Of a stretch of DNA of 64,000 bases, positions 45,065-53,897 are shown piece after piece (positions within the stretch are counted from its first letter, which is position 1; every line of letters begins with the position of its first letter). The notes beneath the pieces were generated by a model that saw only the letters and a program-made list of their open reading frames with translations, made no database searches and had not been told where the DNA came from. The stretch comes from JBGRQA01 sp041725895 (GTDB lineage: Bacteria > Bacteroidota > Bacteroidia > Bacteroidales > Marinifilaceae), in contig JBGRQA010000009.1 in assembly GCA_041725895.1 (NCBI GenBank), positions 124,001-188,000 on the forward strand, given 5' to 3'. The translations under genes were made by a program, and so were the position numbers.

Positions 45065-45649
45065 TTAGCTTTGCCCCTTTTTCAAGTAGTAAAAACTGGA
45101 AAACAGAACAAGAAATTCGCGAAGGGAGTACAATTTTTCGCGTAAACTCTTTTTTGCACGGAACACCTGCACTTTTACTGCATTCAGGGAAATATCAAGC
45201 TCTTCGGCAATTTCGGCATGCTTCAATCCATCATATACCGACATACGGTATACCTGTTGGCATTGCTCGGGTAATTCCGCAACAGCTTCTTTTATTTTCA
45301 GGCTTACCTCCTCGTCCAGTTCCAAGTCAACCGAATCGGATAGTATCTGAGCTTCCATAAGCTTTTTCCGTTTCTTATCCTCAACCTGCAGGGAGCGCAA
45401 ATGATCGATGCAACGGTTACGCACCATCAAAAATAGGTAAGCTTGTAAAGATTTGGAAATACGTGTATGAGGATTCTCCCACAATTTGACGAACACCTCT
45501 TGAACGATGTCTTCGGAAAGCCCGGGGCAACAAACATAGGTTTCGGCAAAACGAAACAAGGGAGCATGATAGGTCTCGTAAAGCAACCCGAAAGTTCTTC
45601 TGTCCCTCTTCGCCAAACCTCTAATCAACGTTTTCTCCTGGTCTTCCAT
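45065..45649 (-). CDS. ECF RNA polymerase sigma factor (locus 2)
   Basis: The protein has 194 residues from ATG 45649 (MEDQEKTLIRGLAKRDRRTF); a TTG at 45679 would add ten. Region 2 is FGLLYETYHAPLFRFAETYVCCPGLSEDIVQEVFVKLWENPH and region 4 is VAELPEQCQQVYRMSVYDGLKHAEIAEELDISLNAVKVQVFRAKKSLREKL. It is the FecI-like partner of the FecR at 43522-44706, although 358 bases with a repeat separate the two. It probably switches on locus 2. The two sigma factors of the window are alike in domain arrangement but differ in sequence, so they should recognise separate promoters. Confidence 0.92.
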   Translation of the reverse strand: MEDQEKTLIRGLAKRDRRTFGLLYETYHAPLFRFAETYVCCPGLSEDIVQEVFVKLWENPHTRISKSLQAYLFLMVRNRCIDHLRSLQVEDKKRKKLMEAQILSDSVDLELDEEVSLKIKEAVAELPEQCQQVYRMSVYDGLKHAEIAEELDISLNAVKVQVFRAKKSLREKLYSLREFLVLFSSFYYLKKGQS

Positions 45650-46019
45650 AGTCTGTGCAATCAGTTTCTCTGGTTTCAAGCCCCCATCCGAGATGTGCGA
45701 ATGTAAAAAAATATTTCAAACCAAAAAAAAAGAGGGTTAGATGTGAAATAAAGCACCAATCTGTTCAAAAGTTAACAATATCATCAGCTTCTCTTTTCAA
45801 ACCATTGCAACGATATCAATTCAATTCCAAAGCTCTCACAGAAATAACAATATCTAAGACTTCGTTTATTAGAAAGAAAAAGCGACCCAATGCTTAAAAT
45901 AATTAATTGCTTTCCTACCGGAATCGCTTTCCTGTCCCGTATTAATTTACCATACTTTGTCAGGATTCTACCATTCCACTACTCTCGTTCTATCAAAAAA
46001 AGATCTTTCATTCCATGAA
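45650..46019. other. Gene-free spacer between the sigma factor and the antiporter
   Basis: These 370 bases are AT-rich and hold the promoter of the minus-strand sigma gene. No repeat, hairpin with T-run or clear -33/-7 pair was recognised. Confidence 0.45.
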
Positions 46020-47411
46020 TTACATTATGTACCCCAACGTCAAGAATCCAATGGCTGAAAGCAATCCACACAGTAATGCATAAGGAATTTGGGTTTTCAC
46101 ATGCTCCATTACCGGAATTTCGGCAATCATTGAGGAGAGGATGGTTGAATCTGAAATGGGAGAACAATGATCGCCAAACACAGCACTAGAGATGATGGCG
46201 CCCAAAATTAAAGAGATGTTGGCATCTAACCCTGCAGCTAGGGGTATAGTAATGGGTATCAATATGGCTACTGTTCCTCCACTGGTTCCTGTGGCAAAAG
46301 AGATGATTGCCCCTACCAGAAAAACGATGAGAGGAAGTAATGCAACATCCACTTCCCTACACAAATTGGCTATATAAATCCCTGTTTCCAACGATTTGAT
46401 CACATTACTCAGTGCAAAGGCAAGTGCAAGTATCACCACGATATTCAAAAAACCAGACATTCCATGAAGGCACCATTTGATATATTTCCCAAAATTTGAA
46501 ATTCGCTGAATCCAATAGAAGATGCCCGTCAAAAGTATAGTAATACTGCCACTTAAAACCAGGGATGTTGCCCCATCTCCTTTGAACAAATTTCCATTAC
46601 CTGAAATACACAATATTACAAAATTAAGCCCTACAAGAAGTAGCAAAGGCAACAACATGTTTTTTGATTTTGGTCTGACTCCAAAAGGTAAATCTGTTTT
46701 AAAAACCACAGGTTTATTGTTCTTCGTACTTTTAAAAGAAGAATAAGTTTTCATGTCACCTATTTCTTTCCCTGAAAAAATGCCAAAACCCACAACCAGA
46801 ATCGATAGTATTCCATAGAGTTGAAAAGGCACTGCAGATAAAATGTAACCAAATGAATCACCTTTAATCACATTGGAAGAGATCTGCCCTCCTACCATTA
46901 CCATCAGAAAAGCACCTGCCGCATTTATTGGAAACAACCAGGCTACGGGAGAAGAGGTAGAATCAATGATATACGCCAGTTTGTGCCGGGATACATTTAA
47001 TTTGTCGAATAAGGGACGACCCGAAACACCCGCCACTACAATCGAACTAACCCCGTCAATAAACAGTAGCAATCCGATTCCATAGGTCAGCAATTGAGCG
47101 GCAAACCCCGATGTCACCAAGCGCTTCTTCTCGGTCAGAAAATTCACCAGCCCTTCTACCCCACCGGATGCATCGATAACATAAACGAATGCACCAATCA
47201 GAAAGCAGAAAAGAATTGATTTCAAGGACCAATCGTTGGAGAACACATCTGTTAGACATTTGATTCCAACAGCCATACTTTCCTCCTTAAAACTTAAAAG
47301 CGCCACACCAGCAATCGTACCTGCCAATAACGCCACCAAGACCTTTCTGGTGACAAAGGCCATCACAAACACCAACACAACCGGAAGCAGGGATAAGTAA
47401 CCGAATTCCAT
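46020..47411 (-). CDS. NhaC-type Na+/H+ antiporter family protein
   Basis: The protein has 463 residues with about 11-12 transmembrane segments. The family signatures are IDGVSSIVVAGVSGRPL (about 117-135), VAWLFPINAAGAFLM, AIISFATGTSGGTVAILIPI and GDHCSPISDSTILSSM (about 410-425), the last typical of NhaC and related Na+/H+ or malate-lactate antiporters. Without structural residues the exact counter-ion pair cannot be fixed. A role in sodium and pH homeostasis fits a marine cell; export of an organic acid is the alternative. The start is 20 bases downstream of a hairpin-forming repeat (47431-47490), so its expression may be influenced by that element. Confidence 0.82.
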   Translation of the reverse strand: MEFGYLSLLPVVLVFVMAFVTRKVLVALLAGTIAGVALLSFKEESMAVGIKCLTDVFSNDWSLKSILFCFLIGAFVYVIDASGGVEGLVNFLTEKKRLVTSGFAAQLLTYGIGLLLFIDGVSSIVVAGVSGRPLFDKLNVSRHKLAYIIDSTSSPVAWLFPINAAGAFLMVMVGGQISSNVIKGDSFGYILSAVPFQLYGILSILVVGFGIFSGKEIGDMKTYSSFKSTKNNKPVVFKTDLPFGVRPKSKNMLLPLLLLVGLNFVILCISGNGNLFKGDGATSLVLSGSITILLTGIFYWIQRISNFGKYIKWCLHGMSGFLNIVVILALAFALSNVIKSLETGIYIANLCREVDVALLPLIVFLVGAIISFATGTSGGTVAILIPITIPLAAGLDANISLILGAIISSAVFGDHCSPISDSTILSSMIAEIPVMEHVKTQIPYALLCGLLSAIGFLTLGYIM

Positions 47412-47430
47412 TATTAATATGAATTATGAT

Positions 47431-47490
47431 TTAACCACAGAGTTTCACAAAGAGAATAAATAAACATCCCTTATGATACTCTGTGGTTTA
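47431..47490. repeat. Hairpin-forming CCACAGAGT repeat upstream of the antiporter gene
   Basis: TTAACCACAGAGT (47431-47443) and ACTCTGTGGTTTA (47478-47490) are inverted repeats matching at 12 of 13 positions, with TTTCACAAAGAG between. This resembles ACCACAGAGT-type repeats common in Bacteroidota spacers. It is 20 bases from the antiporter ATG. The stem is long enough to act as a MITE-like or REP-like unit. Confidence 0.6.
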
Positions 47491-47507
47491 TATTTTTTTC
47501 ATTGAAG

Positions 47508-47543
47508 AAAGGGGCAAAATCGATGTTCCCGATCGCCCCTTTT
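47508..47543 (-). terminator. Possible terminator of the SnoaL-like gene
   Basis: AAAGGGGC (47508-47515) pairs with GCCCCTTTT (47535-47543) around a GAT-rich loop. On the minus strand TTTCTTC follows the stem. It lies 150 bases beyond the SnoaL-like gene's stop; bidirectional use is possible. Confidence 0.45.
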
Positions 47544-47697
47544 AATACCGGTTACATTTCAAATGAATCTTCAAATTCGCTACGCTCTTTCAAGCTCTTT
47601 GAATTGAAGCGAAGCAGAAATCGACAAAGTCAAATTGTCCCGGCATCATACCATCTCTCATTTTTCTAATAAATGGTATGACATGCAAACCTAAGTT

Positions 47698-48534
47698 TTA
47701 GAATTTCCCATTGGTATTTTTCCACTGAGCTTCCGGCAGGATGGTTTCCAGCACATCCCAGTGTTCAGCAATTTTTCCATTCTCTACTCTGAATAGATCG
47801 TAATAGGAAGTATGAGCGCCACCAAAAGCACCTTCACTCACCACCAAAACAAAATTACCTTCACCCATCACCATGTGAATCTTATTATAGATCATTGAAA
47901 TACCCATTTTACCAAGTTCCTCCAATGCTTTTCCCAGTCCGGACAAACCGTCGGCAATACCTGAGTTGTGCTGGATGTAGTTGTCACCATCGAAATAGTT
48001 CCCCAATTGATCCATTTTTCCTTGCACCAGAATGGTGTTAACAAAATCTTTCACCAATGCTTTATTGGCTTCGGTTTTTTCACGATCCTTAATTTCGGTT
48101 GCCCCATCAAATTGAGTTCTACCGCTGGGATTTGGTTTAGTAATAGCAGTTAAATTATCCCAATGCTCAACAATTTTCCCCTCTTCGAAACGGAAAATAT
48201 CAAAACCGGCTTTGGGTCCGAAGAAGTTGTACTCAGTATGGGTAAAAACGAAATCTCCATCTTCAAATGCGCGAACCACATTCACCTTTGCACTTCCCTC
48301 AGGCAACTGTTGCAAAGCCGCTCCAAAACCAGCCAAACCATCTGCTATTCCAAGGTTGTGTTGCTTATAATTTTCCGGATTGATGTATGCAATAGCAGTC
48401 TGGTCTCCGCTTTCAATACTATTCAAAACTGCCGTGGCTTTCTCCTTATTACTCAAAACCAAGTCATTGCCATCAGACGAACTGCAAGCTGTTAAGCTTA
48501 AAAACATTCCCAGTGTAACTAAAACTGTCTTCAT
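47698..48534 (-). CDS. Double SnoaL-like (NTF2 fold) lipoprotein
   Basis: The protein has 278 residues. The lipoprotein signal MKTVLVTLGMFLSLTAC has Cys17, then SSSDGND. Two tandem NTF2/SnoaL-like domains follow (about 29-137 and 150-270). They share YINPENYKQHNLGIADGLAGFG / YFDGDNYIQHNSGIADGLSGLG and DIFRFEEGKIVEHWDNL / DLFRVENGKIAEHWDVL, so it arose by internal duplication. SnoaL-like proteins include cyclases and simple ligand-binding folds; here the proteins are annotated at best as SnoaL-like aldol condensation-type. The next gene upstream is an AraC regulator on the same strand, 111 bases away. No substrate can be named. Confidence 0.85.
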   Translation of the reverse strand: MKTVLVTLGMFLSLTACSSSDGNDLVLSNKEKATAVLNSIESGDQTAIAYINPENYKQHNLGIADGLAGFGAALQQLPEGSAKVNVVRAFEDGDFVFTHTEYNFFGPKAGFDIFRFEEGKIVEHWDNLTAITKPNPSGRTQFDGATEIKDREKTEANKALVKDFVNTILVQGKMDQLGNYFDGDNYIQHNSGIADGLSGLGKALEELGKMGISMIYNKIHMVMGEGNFVLVVSEGAFGGAHTSYYDLFRVENGKIAEHWDVLETILPEAQWKNTNGKF

Positions 48535-48644
48535 TTTTTAAGTGCTTTAATAGTTAAAAGATTATGCTGCAAATGTAGAATGAACATAGTGACACATAAA
48601 GGTGAATTAAAGCCTTAAAATGGTAAATGTGTGTTATGAGAGAT

Positions 48645-49523
48645 TTATTCACTCAACTGACTCCGGAATGTTTTCGGGGAAACTCCCGTGTGTGATTTAA
48701 AGTACTTCACAAAATTGGTAGGTTCATCAAACCCCATTGAATAGGAGATTTCCTTAATTGGTAGGCCGGGTTGAAACAACTTTCGCTTTGCCTCTAGAAT
48801 CACAAATCCATCAATAACAGCTTTGGCTGTCTTTTGGGTAAATTCTTTACAAAGGTTATTTAAGTGCCTGTAGCTTATATTGAGTAATACTGCATAAAAC
48901 TTAGCATCGCGACTTTTCATAAATTCCTCTGTCAACAATTTATGGAAAGCCACAAAAGTCTTGAATTCCGAAGATTGTGGTTGCTGTATGGAATGTCTTG
49001 CAGTTCTTTCCGCCAGAAGCAACACGATCTTGAGCACACTACGAATGATCTCCTCCCGGGCAAAATCATCGTCCCGGTTGAATTCGTGTATCATGGAATG
49101 AATCATTGGAAGCAGCTCCTTTAGTTCCGAATCATCAAAACGAATTATAGGAGGATATTTACTCAACGAAAAGAAACGATAAAAGGCAAAATAATCACTT
49201 TGGGAAAGGTTTCGGTTCAGAAACTGATCTGTAAAAAGGATTACATATCCTTCCCGGTTCGTCTTTTGACCAAAAGCATGTACCTGCTCCTTTGTTACGA
49301 ACAGCAAATCCCCAACTGCAACCTCATAAGACTCAAAATCAACAATGTGTTTTGCCTTGCCTTCAGTGATCAGCATCAGTTGATGAAATCGAATCCTGTG
49401 TAGCTCATAAATTGGGAAATCCAAAGCTTCTGATCGCTCCAAAAGTCCTTGCAAAGGCATAATTTCGAATCCTATTTCCGTATTTTTCTTTTCTCTAAAT
49501 GTGATATTCGGAATTTGTTCCAT
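48645..49523 (-). CDS. AraC family transcriptional regulator
   Basis: The protein has 292 residues from ATG 49523; the TTG at 49532 is less likely. The N-terminal half has the cupin-like sensor of AraC proteins (IYELHRIRFHQLMLITEGKAKHIVDFESYEVAVGDLLFVTKEQVHAFG). The C-terminal 100 residues have two helix-turn-helix motifs: LLNISYRHLNNLCKEFTQKTAKAVIDGFVILEAKR and IKEISYSMGFDEPTNFVKYFKSHTGVSPKTFR. It lies just upstream of the SnoaL-like lipoprotein and may control it. A second AraC gene is adjacent on the same strand. Confidence 0.9.
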   Translation of the reverse strand: MEQIPNITFREKKNTEIGFEIMPLQGLLERSEALDFPIYELHRIRFHQLMLITEGKAKHIVDFESYEVAVGDLLFVTKEQVHAFGQKTNREGYVILFTDQFLNRNLSQSDYFAFYRFFSLSKYPPIIRFDDSELKELLPMIHSMIHEFNRDDDFAREEIIRSVLKIVLLLAERTARHSIQQPQSSEFKTFVAFHKLLTEEFMKSRDAKFYAVLLNISYRHLNNLCKEFTQKTAKAVIDGFVILEAKRKLFQPGLPIKEISYSMGFDEPTNFVKYFKSHTGVSPKTFRSQLSE

Positions 49524-49605
49524 ACTGTTCAAACTTATGATTCACCTCAGATTTCAGATTCCACTTAATCCTTTTCTCACACACAACATTACCAACACTC
49601 CTTCT

Positions 49606-50448
49606 TTAAACCTTCTTCGGCGGAATAGCCTTAAACCGACTCTGAAATTCCTTGGGCGTCAACTGTATATGTTTTCTGAAAAATTTAATAAAATAGGAAT
49701 CATCATTAAAACCAAGTTGTTCGGAAATTTCATTGTTTCTAAGATTTGTATATGAAAGCAGGCGCTTGGCTTCAAGAACAATTCGCTCCTCAATGATTTT
49801 CCCCGGTGATTTCCCGGTAAATTTCTTGGTTAATCGATGCAGCTTTCGTTCGGAAATGGCCAATAAAGAACTGTAATCTGAAATTTGCTTCTTCTCTGCA
49901 AAAAATCGATCCACCTGCTCACGAAATTGAAAATACAATTGAAAATCGTGTTGATTGGAGATCTCCAAAGGCATCTGACTTCGATTTAAGTATACAATTA
50001 ATGCATTTAACAAGTGCTCCTGAACCTGAAGTGTATCAACTTCTGCCTTTTTATATTCCTCACAAATTAACGCAATCAAAGATTTAATTGAGTTTCCCCA
50101 TTCGCTATCATCCAATTCACAAACAAAATAGGGTAGAAAAAGAGAACTCAAGTTATGAATAAAATCTGCAGAGAACATGATTACAATTCCTTCCACATCC
50201 TGAACCTCTTCAAGCCAGTAAACCGGTTCCTGAGAAATATAGATGATCTTATCAGTACATATTTCATGACTTTTAAAATCAATATTCATCGTTCCGGTTC
50301 CTTTCTCAAAGTAAAAGATCTTATAAAAATCACTTTTATGGGGCTTAAAGACAATATTCCTTGCCTTTTGGATGACTTTACCAATGGAATTTACATCCAA
50401 ATCCCTAAACTGAAAGAAACTATTCTCAAAGGAAACTGTGGGCAACAT
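49606..50448 (-). CDS. AraC family transcriptional regulator
   Basis: The protein has 280 residues. The cupin-like N-terminal domain (about 20-120) contains FDYFEKGTGTMNIDFKSHEICTDKIIYISQEPVYWLEE-like segments (KSDFYKIFYFEKGTGTMNIDFK). The C-terminal HTH domain has ISDYSSLLAISERKLHRLTKKFTGKSPGKIIEERIVLEAKRLL and ISEQLGFNDDSYFIKFFRKHIQLTPKEFQSRF. It is divergent from a DoxX-like gene with a 114-base spacer, so it may regulate that gene. It resembles its neighbour in general layout but is not its duplicate. The ligand is unknown. Confidence 0.9.
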   Translation of the reverse strand: MLPTVSFENSFFQFRDLDVNSIGKVIQKARNIVFKPHKSDFYKIFYFEKGTGTMNIDFKSHEICTDKIIYISQEPVYWLEEVQDVEGIVIMFSADFIHNLSSLFLPYFVCELDDSEWGNSIKSLIALICEEYKKAEVDTLQVQEHLLNALIVYLNRSQMPLEISNQHDFQLYFQFREQVDRFFAEKKQISDYSSLLAISERKLHRLTKKFTGKSPGKIIEERIVLEAKRLLSYTNLRNNEISEQLGFNDDSYFIKFFRKHIQLTPKEFQSRFKAIPPKKV

Positions 50449-50562
50449 AATGTTTTATTATTAAATCATCTGCAATTTGGCAGAATACTACCATCCATTT
50501 TCTAAAAACAACCATCCTCTCTCTACAAAGGTGCGTAATTTTACCAATAAAAACCAGAAAGC

Positions 50563-50895
50563 ATGATTGAAGGACTACAAATCGTATTAACGGGATTGTT
50601 TCTACTTGCAGGAATCGCAAAATTATTCCGAGCAAAACCATTGCAAGAACAGTTTGTGGAGTTCGGATTTGCCAACCATTTCATTCTGATTGTTGGAGCT
50701 TTGGAGATATTGGGAGCAATCGCTCTGCAAATTAAAACCCTTGAGCTATGGGCCAGCTTGGGCTTGACAATCCTGATGCTTGGAGCAATTCATCAACACG
50801 TAAAAGTGAAACATCCTTTAAGTAAAAGCGCACCGGCAGGAGTGCTACTTCTGCTGCTTATTTTGAACAAACTTTTGTCTATCGGCATTGTTTAA
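50563..50895 (+). CDS. DoxX-like small integral membrane protein
   Basis: The protein has 110 residues with four predicted TM helices: GLQIVLTGLFLLAGIAKLF (about 3-22), FILIVGALEILGAIALQI, ELWASLGLTILMLGAIHQHV and AGVLLLLLILNKLLSIGIV. Between TM1 and TM2 is FRAKPLQEQFVEFGF, where the DoxX family has conserved charged and aromatic positions. The function of DoxX-like proteins is varied; quinone or thiol chemistry has been proposed in some members, but none can be assigned here. It is divergent from the AraC gene at 49606-50448, which is the most likely regulator. Confidence 0.75.
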   Translation: MIEGLQIVLTGLFLLAGIAKLFRAKPLQEQFVEFGFANHFILIVGALEILGAIALQIKTLELWASLGLTILMLGAIHQHVKVKHPLSKSAPAGVLLLLLILNKLLSIGIV

Positions 50896-51003
50896 AAGAA
50901 GTAAAATCTTTTAAAATAATCCGATCTACCTAAATCTTCTGCCCCAACCAAACAATACACCACACTTATTCAATTAAGGCCTAATACAAAAACATGTCTT
51001 ACA

Positions 51004-52143
51004 ATGGGAATCACTGAAATCATACTACTTTGCGCATTGCAAACTTTGGGTTTGCTCTTTATCCTGTCGCAAAAGAAATTCAAATCGGCCCCCAACTCCA
51101 TGCTAAAAGTAATTCTACTCTCCATGCTGGTGTACTATGGCTATTACTATTTCTTTTTTAGTACTACAGCCCTGCAAAACTATGCACACTTCTTTCTTGG
51201 CTTCAGTTTGATCTCACCACCGGCTATTTTCTTCTACGGCTATTCGGTGATGAGAGGAAAATTACCCTCCTTTCAGGAAGTGTTTCCACATCTATTACTT
51301 CCCCTTTGTTCCTCCGGTTTGGTTGCAATCATCTATCACTTCGGAAACTCCATAACCCAGGACATTACACTGAAAACTTTGCTAATAATCATTGCAATTG
51401 CACATGTGATTTATCCCCTGTTCATCATCAAGAAATTGGGAAACATCTACCAATTGAAAGGAATAGCCGTTCTTAGGATTTTCCGATACAATCGGGACAA
51501 AACCAGTATGATTAAGCTTTTTGTAAGTATGATGCTTTTTCATTCCACAATCCTTTTGGGCAAGGCTACCATCTACCTTTACACCCAGGACTATTGGAAC
51601 CTTTTGGAAATAATGAACCTGGTTTTCCTACTCGTATTGAGCTACCTCATTGCCTATGTGATCATCACACAGCCAGCTGCCATCCACCTCTCCAAAAAGA
51701 AACAGGCCATTATCGGATTCAAGAAGTACGAAAAATCAAGACTGGAACATGAGGATGCAGTGGAAATTGCCAAAAAGATGAATGAGTATTTCGAAAAAGA
51801 GAAAGTTTATCTTCAGCCGGACATTCACTTACACCATGTGAGTGAAAGTCTGAATATCCCTCCCCACCATATTACCGAAACTTTAAACGGTCTTTTAGGG
51901 CAAAGTTTTAATGAGTTCACCAACAATTACAGGGTAGAAGAATTCAAACGCCTGCTGGAGCATCCAAAATTTCAAAATTACTCCATTTTAGCCCTGGCCT
52001 TTGAAGTTGGCTTCAACTCCAAAGCCACTTTCAACGCTTCCTTCAAAAAAATCACCAACCAAACACCATCTGAATACAAAAAACAATACCTCTCTGATTT
52101 AATGACAAATAAAAAGTATTCCCAGAATATTAAGACGTCTTAA
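51004..52143 (+). CDS. Membrane-anchored AraC-type transcriptional regulator
   Basis: The protein has 379 residues. The first 230 residues contain about seven hydrophobic TM segments (EIILLCALQTLGLLFIL, MLKVILLSMLVYYGYYYFFF, FFLGFSLISPPAIFFYGY, LLLPLCSSGLVAIIYHF, TLLIIIAIAHVIYPLFII, LFVSMMLFHSTILLG, MNLVFLLVLSYLIAYVII). The C-terminal 110 residues are an AraC HTH pair, with LHHVSESLNIPPHHITETLNGLLGQSFNEFTNNYRVEEFKRLL and LALAFEVGFNSKATFNASFKKITNQTPSEYKK. Such 7TM-AraC proteins are common in Bacteroidota and act from the membrane. It is transcribed towards the rdh operon, 122 bases before rdhA, so control of rdhA is plausible. The gene's end is inside a perfect palindrome. Confidence 0.88.
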   Translation: MGITEIILLCALQTLGLLFILSQKKFKSAPNSMLKVILLSMLVYYGYYYFFFSTTALQNYAHFFLGFSLISPPAIFFYGYSVMRGKLPSFQEVFPHLLLPLCSSGLVAIIYHFGNSITQDITLKTLLIIIAIAHVIYPLFIIKKLGNIYQLKGIAVLRIFRYNRDKTSMIKLFVSMMLFHSTILLGKATIYLYTQDYWNLLEIMNLVFLLVLSYLIAYVIITQPAAIHLSKKKQAIIGFKKYEKSRLEHEDAVEIAKKMNEYFEKEKVYLQPDIHLHHVSESLNIPPHHITETLNGLLGQSFNEFTNNYRVEEFKRLLEHPKFQNYSILALAFEVGFNSKATFNASFKKITNQTPSEYKKQYLSDLMTNKKYSQNIKTS

Positions 52144-52151
52144 TATTCTGG
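52122..52151. other. Perfect 30-bp palindrome over the end of the AraC gene
   Basis: CCAGAATATTAAGAC (52122-52136) is followed by its exact reverse complement (52137-52151). The AraC stop codon TAA (52141-52143) lies in the right arm. The downstream bases CTTTG do not form a T-run, so it is either a terminator without a proper tail or a protein-binding dyad upstream of rdhA. Confidence 0.7.
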
Positions 52152-52265
52152 CTTTGTCGATTCGGAACCTCTTCCCTGCTAGTTTCGCTAAGGTTTCCTA
52201 ACGCATTACAAAAAGGAAACAAGATCCACCCGACACACGAAACTTAAACTAAACGATAATCGCTG

Positions 52266-53684
52266 ATGGAGAAGAAAGAACTTGACAAATCAAAAGCATT
52301 AAACAGAAGAAATTTTCTGAAACTGGGAGCTGCAGGAGCCGCTCTGGGAGCAATCTCCCTCCCCTCCAAGGCCAGGGAAGCTGTTGCAAGTAAGATTGAT
52401 GAGAAAACAGCCGGAGATTTTATCAAAACCCACGATGATTTCCCTCATGAAATTAGGGATGATTACCAACCCCATTCCAACAAAGATCTCATCTTTACCG
52501 GCTCATTCTGGGGATTTCATCCTGAAGACAAAGAAATCGCCAAAGCAGGCAGAGCATTTCAGGCTAAAACCTTTATGCATTTTGAGGAAAAGAAAGGTTT
52601 CGATCAACTGGCAAAAGCTTTAAGTGCAGGAGCCTGGTCACTACATAATACGGTCACCCCTATGAGTTCTCAGGGTATTTCACAGGAAGGAATTTTTAAA
52701 TGGGAACAAGTCCGAAAGAAGGAGGGAGAATTTCTACCCCATCACGACTGGGTGAACCAACATAAGTATAAATTCAACAGTAAAAAACAAGCTGCCGATA
52801 CCATCAAGCGAGCAGCCCGCTTGTACGGCGCCGATCTTGTAGGCATCACACATCGTGATAAACGATGGGATTACAAAGACTTTGTTGATCCACATGCCAT
52901 TATGGAAGGCCGAAGAGACGAAGCTGTCTACGGTTGGGAAAAGTTCCCTTTCGAACCCAAATCGGTAATTGTAATGGCCTTCGAAATGGATTATGAAGGA
53001 ATCGCCACCGCCCCTACTGATGTGGAAGGTGCTGCCGCCGGAACCATGTATTCACAGATGACCAAGGTGGCCTACCAGGTATCTATTTTCCTAAAACAAT
53101 TGGGCTACCAGGCTGTTCCTGCGGGAAATGATATGGGACTCAGTATTCCCTACGCCATTGCTGCCGGATTGGGCGAAGGATCAAGAATGGGGAATCTTAT
53201 TACCTACAAATACGGACCTCGCGTTCGAATCGCTAAAGTTTACACCGATTTCGATTTTGTGGAATACGACAAGCCCATTGAATTTGGGGCCATGGATTTC
53301 TGTAAGAATTGCATGCGCTGCGCTGATGCTTGCCCTGGCAAAGCCATCTCTTTTGACAAGGAGCCAACCTTTGAACCTACCTACAAGGGAGATACCTGGT
53401 ACAATGCAAAAGGAGTTAAGAAATACTACATGGATGCTAAAAAATGTTTCAAAACCTGGGCGGAATTTGGTACGGATTGCGGCTCCTGTATGGCCTCTTG
53501 TCCCTACAACAAACCGGACTTCTGGCATCACAGACTGGTTGATAAAATAACTGCAGCCATGCCTGGTCCCGTACACGATTTTATGCGTGAAATGGATATT
53601 GCTTTTGGATACGGAGACGTTGACAATCCGGAAAAGATTGATCTGTTCTTTGATCCCAAAGGCAGAAGTTACAATGGTCAGTAA
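52266..53684 (+). CDS. rdhA: Reductive dehalogenase catalytic subunit RdhA
   Basis: The protein has 472 residues. The Tat signal RRNFLK (14-19) is followed by a hydrophobic stretch. The body has the family block GLGEGSRMGNLITYKYGPRVR (303-322) and the RDase N-terminal pattern FTGSFWGFHPEDKEI. Two ferredoxin-type clusters close the protein: C347-x2-C350-x2-C353-x3-C357 and C395, C406-x2-C409-x3-C413 (W at 399 in the typical place). These are the marks of corrinoid-dependent respiratory reductive dehalogenases, which remove halide from organohalides at the outer face of the inner membrane. The Tat signal argues for a respiratory rather than a catabolic type. rdhB and an RdhC-like gene follow. 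The halogenated substrate cannot be inferred. Such operons are known mostly from Dehalococcoidia, Firmicutes and Proteobacteria, so this one may have come by transfer. Confidence 0.93.
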   Translation: MEKKELDKSKALNRRNFLKLGAAGAALGAISLPSKAREAVASKIDEKTAGDFIKTHDDFPHEIRDDYQPHSNKDLIFTGSFWGFHPEDKEIAKAGRAFQAKTFMHFEEKKGFDQLAKALSAGAWSLHNTVTPMSSQGISQEGIFKWEQVRKKEGEFLPHHDWVNQHKYKFNSKKQAADTIKRAARLYGADLVGITHRDKRWDYKDFVDPHAIMEGRRDEAVYGWEKFPFEPKSVIVMAFEMDYEGIATAPTDVEGAAAGTMYSQMTKVAYQVSIFLKQLGYQAVPAGNDMGLSIPYAIAAGLGEGSRMGNLITYKYGPRVRIAKVYTDFDFVEYDKPIEFGAMDFCKNCMRCADACPGKAISFDKEPTFEPTYKGDTWYNAKGVKKYYMDAKKCFKTWAEFGTDCGSCMASCPYNKPDFWHHRLVDKITAAMPGPVHDFMREMDIAFGYGDVDNPEKIDLFFDPKGRSYNGQ

Positions 53685-53897
53685 GTAAAAAAGGCTTTTG
53701 AACTACAAGTTAGCTAATTGGATATCGGATATTTAACAGTTCAATTTGATAAGAATAAAAGTATTAAGATACAAGACGCAAGTATCAAGTAAAACTTACA
53801 TTTTATTATTCAGATCTTGACTGTTTTATAACCAGAATGCAAATTAAGGACTTGTATTAACTCACACTCAGGTTCAATTAAATTAAAACTACACAAG

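Noticed and set aside
52122..52151. CprK-type dehalobox (TTAAT-N4-ATTAA)
   Set aside because: The half-site orientation is reversed and the spacing is wrong, and no CprK/CRP-like regulator is nearby.
53685..53897. Extra gene between rdhA and rdhB
   Set aside because: No open frame with a start, and short repeats dominate the gap.
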